The notes: a model not told the origin generated them from the sequence alone. DNA of 64,000 nt from Deltaproteobacteria bacterium (GCA_021780225.1 JAJXZF010000036.1:34267-98266), one strand, 5' to 3'. Positions 8,943 through 18,006 are shown, counted from the first letter of the stretch. Numbers and translations: made by a program.

Positions 8943-10127
8943 TTAGACCTCCGCGGAAATCCGATCGCTGAGCCGGCCGATCGCCGGACGAATCGCCGGA
9001 TCGACCCACTCGTCATGGATGAATTCGGGGTAAATCGCAAGCCGCCGTTTTAGGTGAAAGCCGGCCCGCGCGCATCGTTCCTTAAGCCGCTCGAGATGCG
9101 GCCATGGAGCTTCGGGATTCACGTAATCGCGGCTGAGCGGCGAGATGCCGCCCCAATCGTTGATTCCGGCCGCGAGGAACAATTCGATTTCATGCGGCGA
9201 AAGATTCGGCGGCGCCTGCACATTCATCGCGCCGCCCAGAACCAGCCGCGCCGTCGCAAGCGCCCGCGCCATCTCCATCGCGCCCGGCTCGGGCGCGTCT
9301 TCGAGCGGCAGGCCAGGCTTGGCGCGAAAATTCTGAATGATCACTTCCTGAATATGACCGTGGCGCTCGTGGCTCGCGCGAATCGCGAGCAGGCTTTGCG
9401 CGCGCTCCGCGGGCGTATCGCCGATTCCGATCAAGATTCCCGTGGTGAAAGGAATTTTCAATTCGCCCGCCTCGTCGATCATCCTGAGCCGCACCGCAGG
9501 ATCCTTGTCCGGCGCCCATTGATGCACTCCGCCGCGCGCGCGCAGGCGGGGCGAGACGCTTTCCAGCATCAAACCCATGCTGACGTTGAGCGGGCGCAGC
9601 ATCGCCATCTCGCCGGGCGTCAGGATTCCGGCGTTGGTATGAGGCAGCAGGCCTTCCTCAAGCGCGGTCGCGCAGGCGCGCGCGACATGTTCGGCGGTCG
9701 TCCGAACGCCCAGCGCGGCCAGCGTTTGGCTATATTCGCGGAACGCCAGCTCGGGTTTGTCGCCGAGGCACATCAGCGCCTCGATACATCCCTGCTCGCG
9801 GCCGCGCCGCGACCATTCCGCGACTTCGGCGAGCGTCATCGTCCAGGCGCCCGGATCGCCCGGATCCTTGCGGAACGTGCAATAGCTGCAACGGTCGCGG
9901 CAAAGATTCGTAATCGGAAGAAAAACTTTCGGCGAATAGGAAACGTCGCGGCCCTTGGAGCGATCGCGCAATTCCGCCGCAGCCGCCATCACGCGCGGCA
10001 CGTCGGAATCGCCGCATTCGATCAGCGCGATCGCGTCCGCTTCGTCCAATCGATCGCCCGCGAGCGCCCGCGTCAGAATCGCATCGATCCGGTTTTCGCG
10101 AGCTGCGAATGATTCCAAGTGCGCCAT
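8943..10127 (-). CDS. cofG: CofG, FO synthase subunit 1 (radical SAM)
   Basis: Radical SAM partner of CofH in synthesis of the deazaflavin FO. The iron-sulfur motif CRDRCSYCTF (CxxxCxxC) follows SPKVFLPITNL, and CofG-type segments FREYSQTLAALGVRTTAEH, PHTNAGILTPGEMAML and GINDWGGISPLSRDYVNPEAPWP are all present. The ATG at 10127 (MAHLESFAARENRIDAIL) gives 394 residues. An open frame continues upstream to 10388, but that extension is arginine-rich and lies in the divergent promoter region, so I exclude it. First gene of a minus-strand operon cofG-cofH-cofD-cofE-prenyl synthase. It diverges from the E1alpha gene across 252 bases. Confidence 0.93.
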   Translation of the reverse strand: MAHLESFAARENRIDAILTRALAGDRLDEADAIALIECGDSDVPRVMAAAAELRDRSKGRDVSYSPKVFLPITNLCRDRCSYCTFRKDPGDPGAWTMTLAEVAEWSRRGREQGCIEALMCLGDKPELAFREYSQTLAALGVRTTAEHVARACATALEEGLLPHTNAGILTPGEMAMLRPLNVSMGLMLESVSPRLRARGGVHQWAPDKDPAVRLRMIDEAGELKIPFTTGILIGIGDTPAERAQSLLAIRASHERHGHIQEVIIQNFRAKPGLPLEDAPEPGAMEMARALATARLVLGGAMNVQAPPNLSPHEIELFLAAGINDWGGISPLSRDYVNPEAPWPHLERLKERCARAGFHLKRRLAIYPEFIHDEWVDPAIRPAIGRLSDRISAEV

Positions 10128-10306
10128 CCTGATCCAGCGCCCCTTATAAGCCATCGAAATGGCAGAGGCAACCTGACCCCTCGGACAGAGGAGCCTCATC
10201 CGTCGGGGATTGGCGGCGATTCCCGCGATTTGGCGAAAATCCGGCAAATCAGTCGCCTCGGTGACGAAAACCTTGGTTTGTAGTTGCCAATTCGCGCGCG
10301 TTGGCT

Positions 10307-10336
10307 TGGGCGTTCGCCCCTTTCCAATGTTAGGAT
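10307..10336 (+). promoter_or_regulatory. Candidate promoter for the E1alpha-E1beta-E2 operon
   Basis: TTGGGC (10307-10312), 18 bases, TAGGAT (10331-10336). It lies about 45 bases before the E1alpha ATG and just after a stretch rich in direct purine-poor sequence. Both hexamers deviate from consensus, so this is a weak call. Confidence 0.3.
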
Positions 10337-10379
10337 CGAACCATACCAACCATTCCTCTTCCCGCGGAGAGTCGCTGCG

Positions 10380-11411
10380 ATGGCACACGCCGAAACTGTG
10401 GCCGCCTCATCCGAGACCGGCCAGCGCGTCGAATACGAACTCCAGCTCTACTACTGGATGAAGCTGATTCGAGCGTTCGAGGAACGGGTGTCACGGCTCC
10501 ATCGGCAGAACAAAATCCTTGGCGGAGTCTATTCCGGCGCGGGCCAGGAGGCGGTCGTGACCGGCGTTTGCGCGCCGCTGCGGCCGGGCGACTTCGTCGC
10601 GCCGCTCCATCGCGACCTCGGCGTTTTTCTGGTGCGCGGCGTCGATCCGGGACGGTTGATGGCGCAACTGATGGGCAAGGAGACTGGGCTGTCGCGCGGC
10701 AAGGATTCATTCCTGCACGGCGGCGACCTTGAACATCACGTCTTCGGCTCGACCTCGATGCTGGGGTCGTCGCTGCCGGTCGCCGCGGGCGCCGCGCTGA
10801 AATTCCAGATCAAAAAAGAGGCGCAGGTCGCCGTCGGCTTCTTTGGGGAGGGCGCCTCGTCACGCGGCGACGTTCACGAAGCCATGAACTTCGCCGGCGT
10901 GCGCAAGTTGCCGGTGGTCTTCGTCTGCGAGAACAACCGCTACGCCTATTCGACGCCGCTCGACAAGCAGATGGCGATCGAGAATGTCGCCGAGCGCGCG
11001 GCCGCATACGGCTTCAAGGGCCACGTGGTCTCCGGCAACGATCTGCTCGCGGTCGTCCAGCTCGCCGAAAAAGTCATTCGCCGCGTGCGCGAGGGCGGCG
11101 GTCCTGAATTGATCGAATGCAAAACCTATCGTTATCGGGGCCACAGCGAACACGACGCCGCGCTCTATCGCGACAAGGAAGAGCTGCTGGAGTGGCAAAG
11201 CCGCGATCCGATTCCGCGCTACGAATTTTATCTCGAGAAGAAAGGGCACGACGTGAAGCGCATCCGCGAGGAAATCGACGAGCGCACGCGCGCCGTGCTG
11301 CAGCAGGCCGTCGAGTTCGCGGAACAAAGCCCGATGCCGGCGCCCGAAGAGGCGCTGGAAGATTTGTACGCGCCCGCGCCGATGAATTCCGCCCGCGACG
11401 GGCGCGCCTGA
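10380..11411 (+). CDS. 2-oxoacid dehydrogenase E1 component, alpha subunit (pyruvate/acetoin dehydrogenase type)
   Basis: Thiamine-diphosphate-dependent subunit that, with the beta subunit, decarboxylates a 2-oxoacid and passes the acyl group to E2-bound lipoate. The protein has 343 residues. The thiamine-diphosphate motif runs from GFFGEGASSRGD to CENNRYAYST (about 158-190). SMLGSSLPVAAGAAL and CKTYRYRGHSEHD, the latter carrying the phosphorylation-loop region of E1alpha, also match. The start at 10380 is an ATG after GCGGAGAG; an upstream frame adds only proline- and arginine-rich residues. Pyruvate, acetoin or branched-chain substrates cannot be separated confidently by eye. It is followed by E1beta and E2 with almost no gaps. 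Confidence 0.88.
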   Translation: MAHAETVAASSETGQRVEYELQLYYWMKLIRAFEERVSRLHRQNKILGGVYSGAGQEAVVTGVCAPLRPGDFVAPLHRDLGVFLVRGVDPGRLMAQLMGKETGLSRGKDSFLHGGDLEHHVFGSTSMLGSSLPVAAGAALKFQIKKEAQVAVGFFGEGASSRGDVHEAMNFAGVRKLPVVFVCENNRYAYSTPLDKQMAIENVAERAAAYGFKGHVVSGNDLLAVVQLAEKVIRRVREGGGPELIECKTYRYRGHSEHDAALYRDKEELLEWQSRDPIPRYEFYLEKKGHDVKRIREEIDERTRAVLQQAVEFAEQSPMPAPEEALEDLYAPAPMNSARDGRA

Positions 11412-11428
11412 AACGCGAGGGGAGTTGG

Positions 11429-12409
11429 ATGGAAGCCACTTATCTCGCCGCGATCAACCAGGCTCTGCACGAAGAGATGCGCCGCGACGAAAACGTCATC
11501 GTGATGGGCGAAGACGTGGCCGAACTCGGCGGAGCCTTCAAAGTCACCGACGGACTGCTGGCCGCGTTCGGCGAGGACCGCGTGATCGATACCCCGATCT
11601 CCGAAGCGCTGATCGTCGGCGCCGGCGCCGGCGCGGCGATTCTCGGGATGCGCCCGGTGGTCGAGATGCAATTCGGCGATTTTATCTCGTGCGCTTTCGA
11701 TCAAATCGTCAACACCGCCGCGACGCTGCGCTACCGGCACGGCGGCCGCGCCGCCTGTCCGCTGGTGATTCGCGCGCCCTCGGGCGCCGGCATACACGGC
11801 GCGCTGTTCCATTCGCAAAATCCCGAAGCCTGGTTCACGCGCGTTCCGGGCTTGAAGGTGGTGGCGCCCGCTACCGCCTACGACGCGAAAGGTCTTCTCA
11901 AAAGCGCGATTCGCGACGGTAATCCGGTCGTCTACTTCGAGCACAAGCGGCTCTATCGCAGCATCAAGGAAAACCTCCCCGATGCGGAATTCACGGTTCC
12001 GATCGGCCCTGCCGAGGTGCGCCGGCCGGGACGCGACCTGTCGCTGATTACCTACGGCGGCACGCTCCATCAGTGTCTCGACGCCGCTGGCATCGTCGCC
12101 CGCGAAGACGGCTTGTCGATCGAAGTGCTCGATCTGCGGACGCTGTTGCCGCTCGATCGCGAGGCGATTCTCGGGACCGCGCGCAAAACCGGAAAGATAC
12201 TGATCGTCCACGAAGATCGGCTGACCGGCGGCATCGGCGGCGAAGTCGCCGCGATTATCGCCGAGCATGCGTTCGATTCGCTCGACGGGCCAATCCGGCG
12301 CGTCGCCGCGCTGGATACGCATACCGCTTACAGTCCGCCGCTCGAGGAATTCATTCTTCCCAACGCCAACAAGATCGTCGCAGCGATCCGCGGCCTGGCC
12401 GCATATTGA
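11429..12409 (+). CDS. 2-oxoacid dehydrogenase E1 component, beta subunit
   Basis: Beta subunit of the alpha2beta2 E1 decarboxylase. The 326-residue protein starts MEATYLAAINQALHEEM after GAGGGGAG, a good ribosome site. Hallmarks are VIVMGEDVAELGGAFKVT (acidic residue that activates thiamine diphosphate), RVIDTPISEALIVGAGAGAA, EMQFGDFISCAFDQIVN and GAGIHGALFHSQNPEAWF. The C-terminal half (about 195-326, from SLITYG through VHEDRLTGGIGGEV) is the transketolase C-terminal fold. It begins 17 bases after E1alpha and ends two bases before E2. An open frame extends upstream inside E1alpha but is a shadow. Confidence 0.92.
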   Translation: MEATYLAAINQALHEEMRRDENVIVMGEDVAELGGAFKVTDGLLAAFGEDRVIDTPISEALIVGAGAGAAILGMRPVVEMQFGDFISCAFDQIVNTAATLRYRHGGRAACPLVIRAPSGAGIHGALFHSQNPEAWFTRVPGLKVVAPATAYDAKGLLKSAIRDGNPVVYFEHKRLYRSIKENLPDAEFTVPIGPAEVRRPGRDLSLITYGGTLHQCLDAAGIVAREDGLSIEVLDLRTLLPLDREAILGTARKTGKILIVHEDRLTGGIGGEVAAIIAEHAFDSLDGPIRRVAALDTHTAYSPPLEEFILPNANKIVAAIRGLAAY

Positions 12410-12411
12410 TT

Positions 12412-13782
12412 ATGCCAATAGATGTGATCATGCCGCAGATGGGTGAAAGCGTCGTCGAAGGCGTTATCACCAAATGGCTGGTGCGCGAGGGCGACGCCGT
12501 TACCGAAGATCAGTCGCTTTGCGAGATTTCGACCGACAAGGTCGATACCGAAATTCCTTCGCCCGCCGCCGGGATCGTCTCGCGCATCGTCGCGCCCGAG
12601 GGCCAGACGCTGCCGATCGGCGCGCTGCTCGCGGTGATCGAAGAGCCCGGCGCGGCGGCCCGCCCGGCGGTTTCGACGCGGCCCGCGCCAACGCCCGTCG
12701 AGGCTCCGGTGCGAGCCGCGGAAGAGCCGCCGCCGGCCGCCCAACCCGCCGCGCCACAGCCGCTCGCCGTTCCAGCGTCCGCGGCGGTCGCGGCCGAAGC
12801 TGAAACCCCGGCCGGGCCGCGCCGCTATTCGCCGGTGGTGATGCGGATGGCCGCGGAGCATCGCCTCGATCTCGCCGGAGTGTCTGGAACTGGAATCGGC
12901 GGACGTGTCACCAAGCGCGACGTGGAACGCTACCTCGAATCGCTCAGACCCGCGAATCAGCGCGCCGCCGTCTCCGCCGGCAACGGCGCCGCGGCCGCGG
13001 CTCCTGCCCGGCCAAGCGCGCCGCCGTCGATTGCGCCAACGATCGGTTCGGTTTTCAAGCCGCCTGTTTATCAGCCGCGCGACGGCGATATCGTCGAGCC
13101 GTTCACCCGCCGCCGCAAATTGATCGCGGAGCACATGGTTTTCTCGAAAACCCATTCGCCCCATGTGCCGACCGTCGCCGAAGTCGATCTCACCCGCGTC
13201 GCCGCGCTGCGCGACGCGCGCAAAGCGGAATTCGCCGCGCGTGAAGGTTTCGCGCTCACGCTCCTGCCGTTTGCCGCGATGGCGACGGTCCGCGCGCTGA
13301 AAGAATTTCCGAAGATGAATGCGTCGGTCGTGGGCGATTCGCTGGTGATCCGCAAAGAGATCAATCTGGGCGTCGCGATGGACGCTGAGGAGGGCCTGCT
13401 GGTTCCGGTAATCCGGCGCGCCGAAGAGATGTCGGTGACCGGACTGGCCCGCGAAATCGAGCGGCTGCGGCGCAAGGTGCAGGAAAAATCGATCGCCGCC
13501 GACGATCTCGCCGGCGGCAGCTTCACGCTTTCCAATCCGGGGCGCGAGGGCAACCTTTACGGCTTCGCCATCATCAACCAGCCGCAAGTCGGAATTCTCC
13601 GGATGGGCGAGGTGAAGAAGCGGCCGGTCGTGATCGAAGTCGAGGGCGCCGACGCGATCGCGATTCGCGCGATGATGTATCTCGCGCTCTCGTATGACCA
13701 TCGCGTGATCGACGGCGTGCTCGGCAACCGCTTTCTCTATCGCACCGCCCGCATCCTTGAAGCCGCCGATTTCGAATTATGA
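12412..13782 (+). CDS. Dihydrolipoamide acyltransferase, E2 component
   Basis: Core of the 2-oxoacid dehydrogenase complex; moves the acyl group from lipoate to coenzyme A. Of 456 residues, 1-75 form one lipoyl domain with the modified lysine in EISTDKVDTEIPSP. An alanine/proline linker follows, then a peripheral-subunit-binding domain (about 139-180, RYSPVVMRMAAEHRL to GRVTKRDVERYL), a second linker, and the catalytic domain from about 225 with DHRVIDGVLGNRFL containing the HxxxDG active site. One lipoyl domain and a binding domain imply an E3 partner, yet no dihydrolipoamide dehydrogenase is adjacent. Catalytic-domain wording such as TRRRKLIAEHMVFSK is close to branched-chain/2-oxo type E2s. 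Confidence 0.92.
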   Translation: MPIDVIMPQMGESVVEGVITKWLVREGDAVTEDQSLCEISTDKVDTEIPSPAAGIVSRIVAPEGQTLPIGALLAVIEEPGAAARPAVSTRPAPTPVEAPVRAAEEPPPAAQPAAPQPLAVPASAAVAAEAETPAGPRRYSPVVMRMAAEHRLDLAGVSGTGIGGRVTKRDVERYLESLRPANQRAAVSAGNGAAAAAPARPSAPPSIAPTIGSVFKPPVYQPRDGDIVEPFTRRRKLIAEHMVFSKTHSPHVPTVAEVDLTRVAALRDARKAEFAAREGFALTLLPFAAMATVRALKEFPKMNASVVGDSLVIRKEINLGVAMDAEEGLLVPVIRRAEEMSVTGLAREIERLRRKVQEKSIAADDLAGGSFTLSNPGREGNLYGFAIINQPQVGILRMGEVKKRPVVIEVEGADAIAIRAMMYLALSYDHRVIDGVLGNRFLYRTARILEAADFEL

Positions 13783-13834
13783 GCGCCGCTGATCCGGTTT
13801 CATTCCGGGCCGCGCACGATCGAAAATAGCCGTC

Positions 13835-14842
13835 ATGCGCGCGATGGCCGTCAGAACGCCGGCCGCGATCGAAACTGGTCCGCTCGAAGCCGCCGATCTG
13901 GAAATTCCCGCTCCCGGAGCCGGCGAGATTCTGGTCCGGGTCCGGCGCTGCGGCGTATGCCGTACCGATCTGCACGTCGCGGAGGGCGATCTGGCGCCGA
14001 AGCGTCCGCGGATCGTTCCCGGCCATGAAATCGTTGGCGTGGTGGAAAAATCGGGCCCCGGATGCCGCCGGTTCAAGCCCGGCGCGCGCGTTGGAATCGC
14101 GTGGCTGCGGGAGACTTGCGGCGTCTGCGCCTATTGCCGGCGCGAGCGCGAGAATCTCTGCCCGAACGCCCGCTTCACCGGATGGGACGCCGACGGCGGC
14201 TACGCCGAATTTGCTGTCGTGCGTGAGGATTTCGCCTACGCGCTGCCGGCCGCGCTCGCCGACGACGCGGCCGCGCCGCTGCTGTGCGCCGGAATTATCG
14301 GTTATCGCGCGATCAAGCGGGCGGCGATCGCGCCCGGCGCGACCGTCGGCCTTTACGGCTTCGGCGGCTCGGCGCATCTCGCGCTGCAGGTGCTCAAACA
14401 TTGGCGCTGCCGCGTTTTCGTGATGAGCCGCGGCGGAGTGCATCGCGATTTGGCGCGCGACCTTGGCGCCGATTGGATCGGCGCGGCGGAAGAACCGCCG
14501 CCGGCGCCGCTCGCCGCCGCGATTTTGTTCGCGCCCGCCGGCGGCCTGGTTCCGTCCGCGCTCGCGGCGCTCGATCGCGGCGGCGTGCTGGCCGTCGCCG
14601 GCATCCACCTAACGCCGATTCCGCCGCTCGATTACGAGCGTCATCTGTTTTACGAAAAGGAGCTGCGCAGCGTCACCGCCAACACCCGCGCCGACGGTCA
14701 GGAGTTCCTCGATCTGGCGGCGCGAATCCCGATCGTGAGCCATACGATTCCGCTCGCGCTCGCCGACGCGAATCGCGCGCTCGCGATGCTCAAGCACGAT
14801 GAATTGAAGGGCGCGGCGGTCTTGCGCGTCTCGGCCGAATAA
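13835..14842 (+). CDS. Zinc-binding alcohol dehydrogenase family protein
   Basis: Medium-chain dehydrogenase/reductase of 335 residues expected to interconvert an alcohol and aldehyde with NAD(P). Catalytic zinc ligands appear as C42 in CGVCRTDLH and H64-E65 in VPGHEIVG. Structural zinc cysteines are C95, C98, C101 and C109 in TCGVCAYCRRERENLC. The Rossmann nucleotide loop is GLYGFGGSAHLALQVL (about 172-187). The wording resembles the AdhA-like, zinc-binding alcohol dehydrogenase group often found in metabolically versatile bacteria. It lies 52 bases after E2 and may be in the same transcript. Substrate is not predictable. A hairpin-forming repeat follows the stop codon. Confidence 0.88.
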   Translation: MRAMAVRTPAAIETGPLEAADLEIPAPGAGEILVRVRRCGVCRTDLHVAEGDLAPKRPRIVPGHEIVGVVEKSGPGCRRFKPGARVGIAWLRETCGVCAYCRRERENLCPNARFTGWDADGGYAEFAVVREDFAYALPAALADDAAAPLLCAGIIGYRAIKRAAIAPGATVGLYGFGGSAHLALQVLKHWRCRVFVMSRGGVHRDLARDLGADWIGAAEEPPPAPLAAAILFAPAGGLVPSALAALDRGGVLAVAGIHLTPIPPLDYERHLFYEKELRSVTANTRADGQEFLDLAARIPIVSHTIPLALADANRALAMLKHDELKGAAVLRVSAE

Positions 14843-14860
14843 ATTCGCCGCGCCGGTGTG

Positions 14861-14972
14861 TCATCCGGCGCGTATGCGCCAGGAATGACAGCCAAAACGC
14901 CCCACTATGTCATTCTGATCTGGTCCTGAGCGTAGCGCAGGACGCAGCGAAGAATCCTGAGAATTCCGCTTG
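14861..14972. repeat. Dispersed GTCATTCTGAG-type repeat, copy 1
   Basis: Consists of an inverted repeat with GGCGC-GTAT-GCGCC near 14867-14880, a spacer reading AATGACAGCC then AAAACGCCCCACTATGTC, and a second module GTCATTCTGA followed by AGCGAAGAATCCTGAG. The spacer and second module recur with few changes at 62510-62600. The element fills most of the 207-bp gap between the alcohol dehydrogenase and tannase genes and could act as a bidirectional 3' structure for these convergent genes. Confidence 0.7.
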
Positions 14973-15049
14973 CGCGGAAGTTTGCCGGCCACGGCGGCGA
15001 GACTGAAACGCCGGCGCGATGGTCCGCGCCGGCGTTCGTTCCGGCCGAA

Positions 15050-16690
15050 TTATCGGCCGTTGTTGTTGCTTGATTTTATATGGTCGCGGCAAACCCAGTT
15101 CGCGGCGTCGTCAACGCTGCCCGAACCGGTGTACACCGCGATTTGCGGATAGGCGCAAAGCGGAAACGTCCGCCCGGTCCCGGGATTTTCGCCGATAATC
15201 GAGTTTGGCGCCATGTCCGCTTCGACCCATTTGATCAAAGGCGTCAGCGGATCGAATTCATACGGCCCAGGACCTCCGGTGCAATGATGCATCCCCGGCA
15301 CCATGAACAGCCGCGCGTGTCGCCGCAGCTTGTTGAAATCGCCGTGGAGGGCTTTGCGCGCCCCTTCGTAGTAATCGACGCTGACGAACGGCGTCAGCGC
15401 CGGATCCGCCCATCCGTGGTACATCAGCAGTTTGCCGCCGGCATGGAAGAATGGCTTCAGATTTGGATCTTCTCCATCCGAGCCATATTCCGTCACGATT
15501 TTGTCCAATGTCCGGATGTCGCCAAGCTTGTGAAAATCGAAGCTGAGCGAGTCGTAGCTCGGATCCTGGAAGGCGAAATACTTCATGAACTGGTCTTGAA
15601 ACGAGAACTGGTAAGGCGCCGCGCCGAATGACGCCGGCACGGTTCCCCACGGATTCGCGCTGTCGAAGGCCGGCGTGGTCGTGCCGGTAATCCATGCCGT
15701 CCAGCCGTCGGCGCCGCCGGGGTTGCTCGGCGTGTAGCCCGGATAGAGCCGACCGCCGACGCCTTGCGCGCCGTGCAGAATCGCCTTGACGGTTTTGACC
15801 TGCGCCGCGCTCAGGCAATTGGTCGTCACACCCTGTTTGCACTCGATGCTCTTCGGGTTGAAATGGCACAACCGCGGATCTTCGATCATCCCATCGACCA
15901 GCCCGTCCGAAGCGTCGCATTGCTGCGTCACCGCCGCGTCCAAAGTGGCGATTGCGGCCGGATCGAGATAACCGTCGGGACTCTGCAACAACGCTTGATC
16001 GTTCCAGTTGAAGCCCGCGATCGGATCGCCGATCGCCGGATCGCCGGCGATGATGCCGTTGAAATCGGTCGGGAATTTTTGCGCCTCAACCAGCGCCTGC
16101 CGTCCGCCCGTCGAGCAGCCGTCGAAATAGGAAAACATCGCCGAGCCGTAATACGCGTTCGTCAGAGTCTCGGCCGCGAGCGCGCTCAGATGCACCGCGC
16201 GGTAGGCGAAATCTTCGATCGCCGCGAGATTCGGATCGCCCGCCTGACCGCCGATCAGGGCGAAACTGCCGTCCAAATCGCCCGCGCCGATCCCATTGTA
16301 GGGCGACTCATGGCCGGTGTCGGTCACAGCGGCCGCGAAACCGAAGCCGATCGCCGCCGCGTATTCGCCGCCGAGCACGCCCTGCAGGCTCCCGGCGTAG
16401 CCGCCGTTGCCGATGAAGATGAACATCTTGTTCCAGACGGTCGGCAGGCCCAGCGCGAACAAGACCGAGCCGTTTTGATTGTCGGTCGTGGTCGCGATCG
16501 TGCCTCTGATGTCGCAGAAGGTGGTAAGAGTGGCCGAAGTGATCGTTACGTTCGCCGGCGCGACGCTCTGCAAATCCGTAACCGTGCATCCCGGCGTTGT
16601 TGCCCATCCGTATGTGGCGCGCGCCAATAGCGCGAAAACTATCGCGGCAAGAGCGATCGAGCCTTTAACGGCAAATCGATTGGTTTTCAC
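15050..16690 (-). CDS. Tannase/feruloyl esterase-family secreted hydrolase
   Basis: Alpha/beta-hydrolase of the tannase and feruloyl esterase family (546 residues), which splits ester bonds of phenolic or related substrates. An N-terminal signal peptide (about residues 1-30: basic start, hydrophobic core, AxA-like end before TTPGC) indicates export. The nucleophile serine is in FDGCSTGGRQAL (GxSxG). The acid is in YHGWADPALTP and the histidine in MVPGMHHCTGG. A cysteine precedes the serine and another follows the histidine, the family's CS-D-HC arrangement, in which a disulfide joins the active-site residues. The actual ester is unknown. It stands alone, convergent with the alcohol dehydrogenase gene. 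Confidence 0.9.
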   Translation of the reverse strand: MKTNRFAVKGSIALAAIVFALLARATYGWATTPGCTVTDLQSVAPANVTITSATLTTFCDIRGTIATTTDNQNGSVLFALGLPTVWNKMFIFIGNGGYAGSLQGVLGGEYAAAIGFGFAAAVTDTGHESPYNGIGAGDLDGSFALIGGQAGDPNLAAIEDFAYRAVHLSALAAETLTNAYYGSAMFSYFDGCSTGGRQALVEAQKFPTDFNGIIAGDPAIGDPIAGFNWNDQALLQSPDGYLDPAAIATLDAAVTQQCDASDGLVDGMIEDPRLCHFNPKSIECKQGVTTNCLSAAQVKTVKAILHGAQGVGGRLYPGYTPSNPGGADGWTAWITGTTTPAFDSANPWGTVPASFGAAPYQFSFQDQFMKYFAFQDPSYDSLSFDFHKLGDIRTLDKIVTEYGSDGEDPNLKPFFHAGGKLLMYHGWADPALTPFVSVDYYEGARKALHGDFNKLRRHARLFMVPGMHHCTGGPGPYEFDPLTPLIKWVEADMAPNSIIGENPGTGRTFPLCAYPQIAVYTGSGSVDDAANWVCRDHIKSSNNNGR

Positions 16691-16978
16691 GGTCTCTCCC
16701 CCGGAAGGTTGGTCGCCGCGCCACCCCCTTGATTCGCTTCCGCAACCCCAGCGTCCGCGACGCTCGTTACGCAGTGAATTACAAGCGTTGAAGATTCGAT
16801 ACCAGCGATATTGCTACTCGTCAATCGCGATTGTGTAAATCAAGGGGCAGGTGGGCGAGTGATCATTTTATATCGTCACGCGGAATCGAATTGCGTCAAT
16901 TAGCGACGGCTTTACGCACGCTCGTCGAATCCATAACTTTTAGCGGGAACTACTTGATTCAGTATCGGCCACGCGGAG

Positions 16979-17683
16979 ATGGAGCGCGGATCGAAAATGC
17001 CGGATGAGCGGAAATCCAAAAATCCGCGGCGGACGCCGGAAAACGGCTCAAACGCGGAAGACCGCCACACGCTCGATATGGACTTCGCGGACGGCCCCGG
17101 ACTTACCCGCGGCGAGCGGACGCTGGTGAGTCGTCTCGCCAACGTTCTGCGCTTCAATGATTTTATGACCCTGCTTATGGTCATGGCGACCGCGTTCAGC
17201 GCCTTCTCGACGTGGCGAACCGCCAAGGTGACCGGTTTGCTGTATAGCGTCGCAGAGCGTCCTTACCTCGGCGTGCTGGACGTTCGCTTCGAAAATTCGG
17301 CCGCCGCCCCGATTCAGGACCACGATATGCATCTGGTGGTCGATTGCCGGAATTTTGGCCACGTGCAGGCCACCGACGGCGTCGCGCGCGTCCGGGTTAT
17401 GATCGACGGGCGCGTGCTGCCGCATCAGCCGGGATCGCTCGCGGTCAACAATATCGGGATGGTCTCGCCGAACGCTCCCCATCTGCTTTTTCGGTTTATT
17501 CCATTGAATGTTTACCAGGCGGTGCGTGCGGGCAAGTCGCGGATGGTCGTGCAGACAATCGTCAACTATCGCGGTCCCGGCGGCCGGGCCTTCTGTTACA
17601 ACGAACTGACGACCTACGAACCTCATTCGGATCGATTTATCGCGAGCGGCGGCAACGATCGCTGCGACGGCGAAATTTATTGA
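16979..17683 (+). CDS. Hypothetical single-pass membrane protein
   Basis: A 234-residue protein I do not recognise. About 58 charged N-terminal residues rich in Arg, Lys and Asn precede one hydrophobic helix (about 60-82, FMTLLMVMATAFSAF), then a globular part of about 150 residues with alternating strands (RPYLGVLDVRFENS, DMHLVVDCRNFGHV) that looks beta-rich. Two cysteine-containing segments, CRNFGHV and the C-terminal FCYNELT, and a final DRCDGEIY suggest a possible periplasmic disulfide, which is inference. An alternative start at 16997 would drop six residues. It stands alone and is followed after about 100 bases by yacG. Confidence 0.7.
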   Translation: MERGSKMPDERKSKNPRRTPENGSNAEDRHTLDMDFADGPGLTRGERTLVSRLANVLRFNDFMTLLMVMATAFSAFSTWRTAKVTGLLYSVAERPYLGVLDVRFENSAAAPIQDHDMHLVVDCRNFGHVQATDGVARVRVMIDGRVLPHQPGSLAVNNIGMVSPNAPHLLFRFIPLNVYQAVRAGKSRMVVQTIVNYRGPGGRAFCYNELTTYEPHSDRFIASGGNDRCDGEIY

Positions 17684-17784
17684 CGCCGATTCGGGCGTCA
17701 GCCCGGCTGCTTAAGCGATTCCGCCGTTTCTTAGGCCATTGCGCCGGCCCCCGGCTTTTGCCAATCCTGATCATAGGTTCCGCG

Positions 17785-17976
17785 ATGCGCTGTCCGATCT
17801 GCCGAAAAAAGAGCGACGCTTCTCCAGCCAACCGCTTCCGGCCGTTTTGCTCGGAGCGATGCCGCACCGTCGATCTGGGCGCATGGGCGGGCGAGGGCTA
17901 TCGCGTCGCCGGACGTGAAAGCGACGACGTTGAGCATCCTGATGATCGTCCGGCGCCAAAAAAAATTCTTCATTGA
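17785..17976 (+). CDS. yacG: YacG, zinc-ribbon DNA gyrase inhibitor
   Basis: Small zinc protein of 63 residues; E. coli YacG binds the GyrB C-terminal domain and blocks DNA binding by gyrase. The four zinc ligands are in MRCPICRKK (C3, C6) and FCSERCRTVDLG (C22, C26), followed by the conserved WAGEGYRV. Length fits the family (about 65). The ATG at 17785 begins directly with the zinc motif; a longer frame upstream is out of register with homologues. lpxA starts 30 bases downstream. Confidence 0.88.
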   Translation: MRCPICRKKSDASPANRFRPFCSERCRTVDLGAWAGEGYRVAGRESDDVEHPDDRPAPKKILH

Positions 17977-18006
17977 TAGTTCTTCAGCCGGCTTCGAGAG
18001 CGTGCG

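Noticed and set aside
8068-8946. 292-codon plus-strand frame opposite cofH
   Set aside because: Complete overlap with cofH, whose motifs are clear.
12328-13701. 457-codon minus-strand frame opposite E2
   Set aside because: Shadow of the E2 gene, with Arg/His-rich low-complexity translation.
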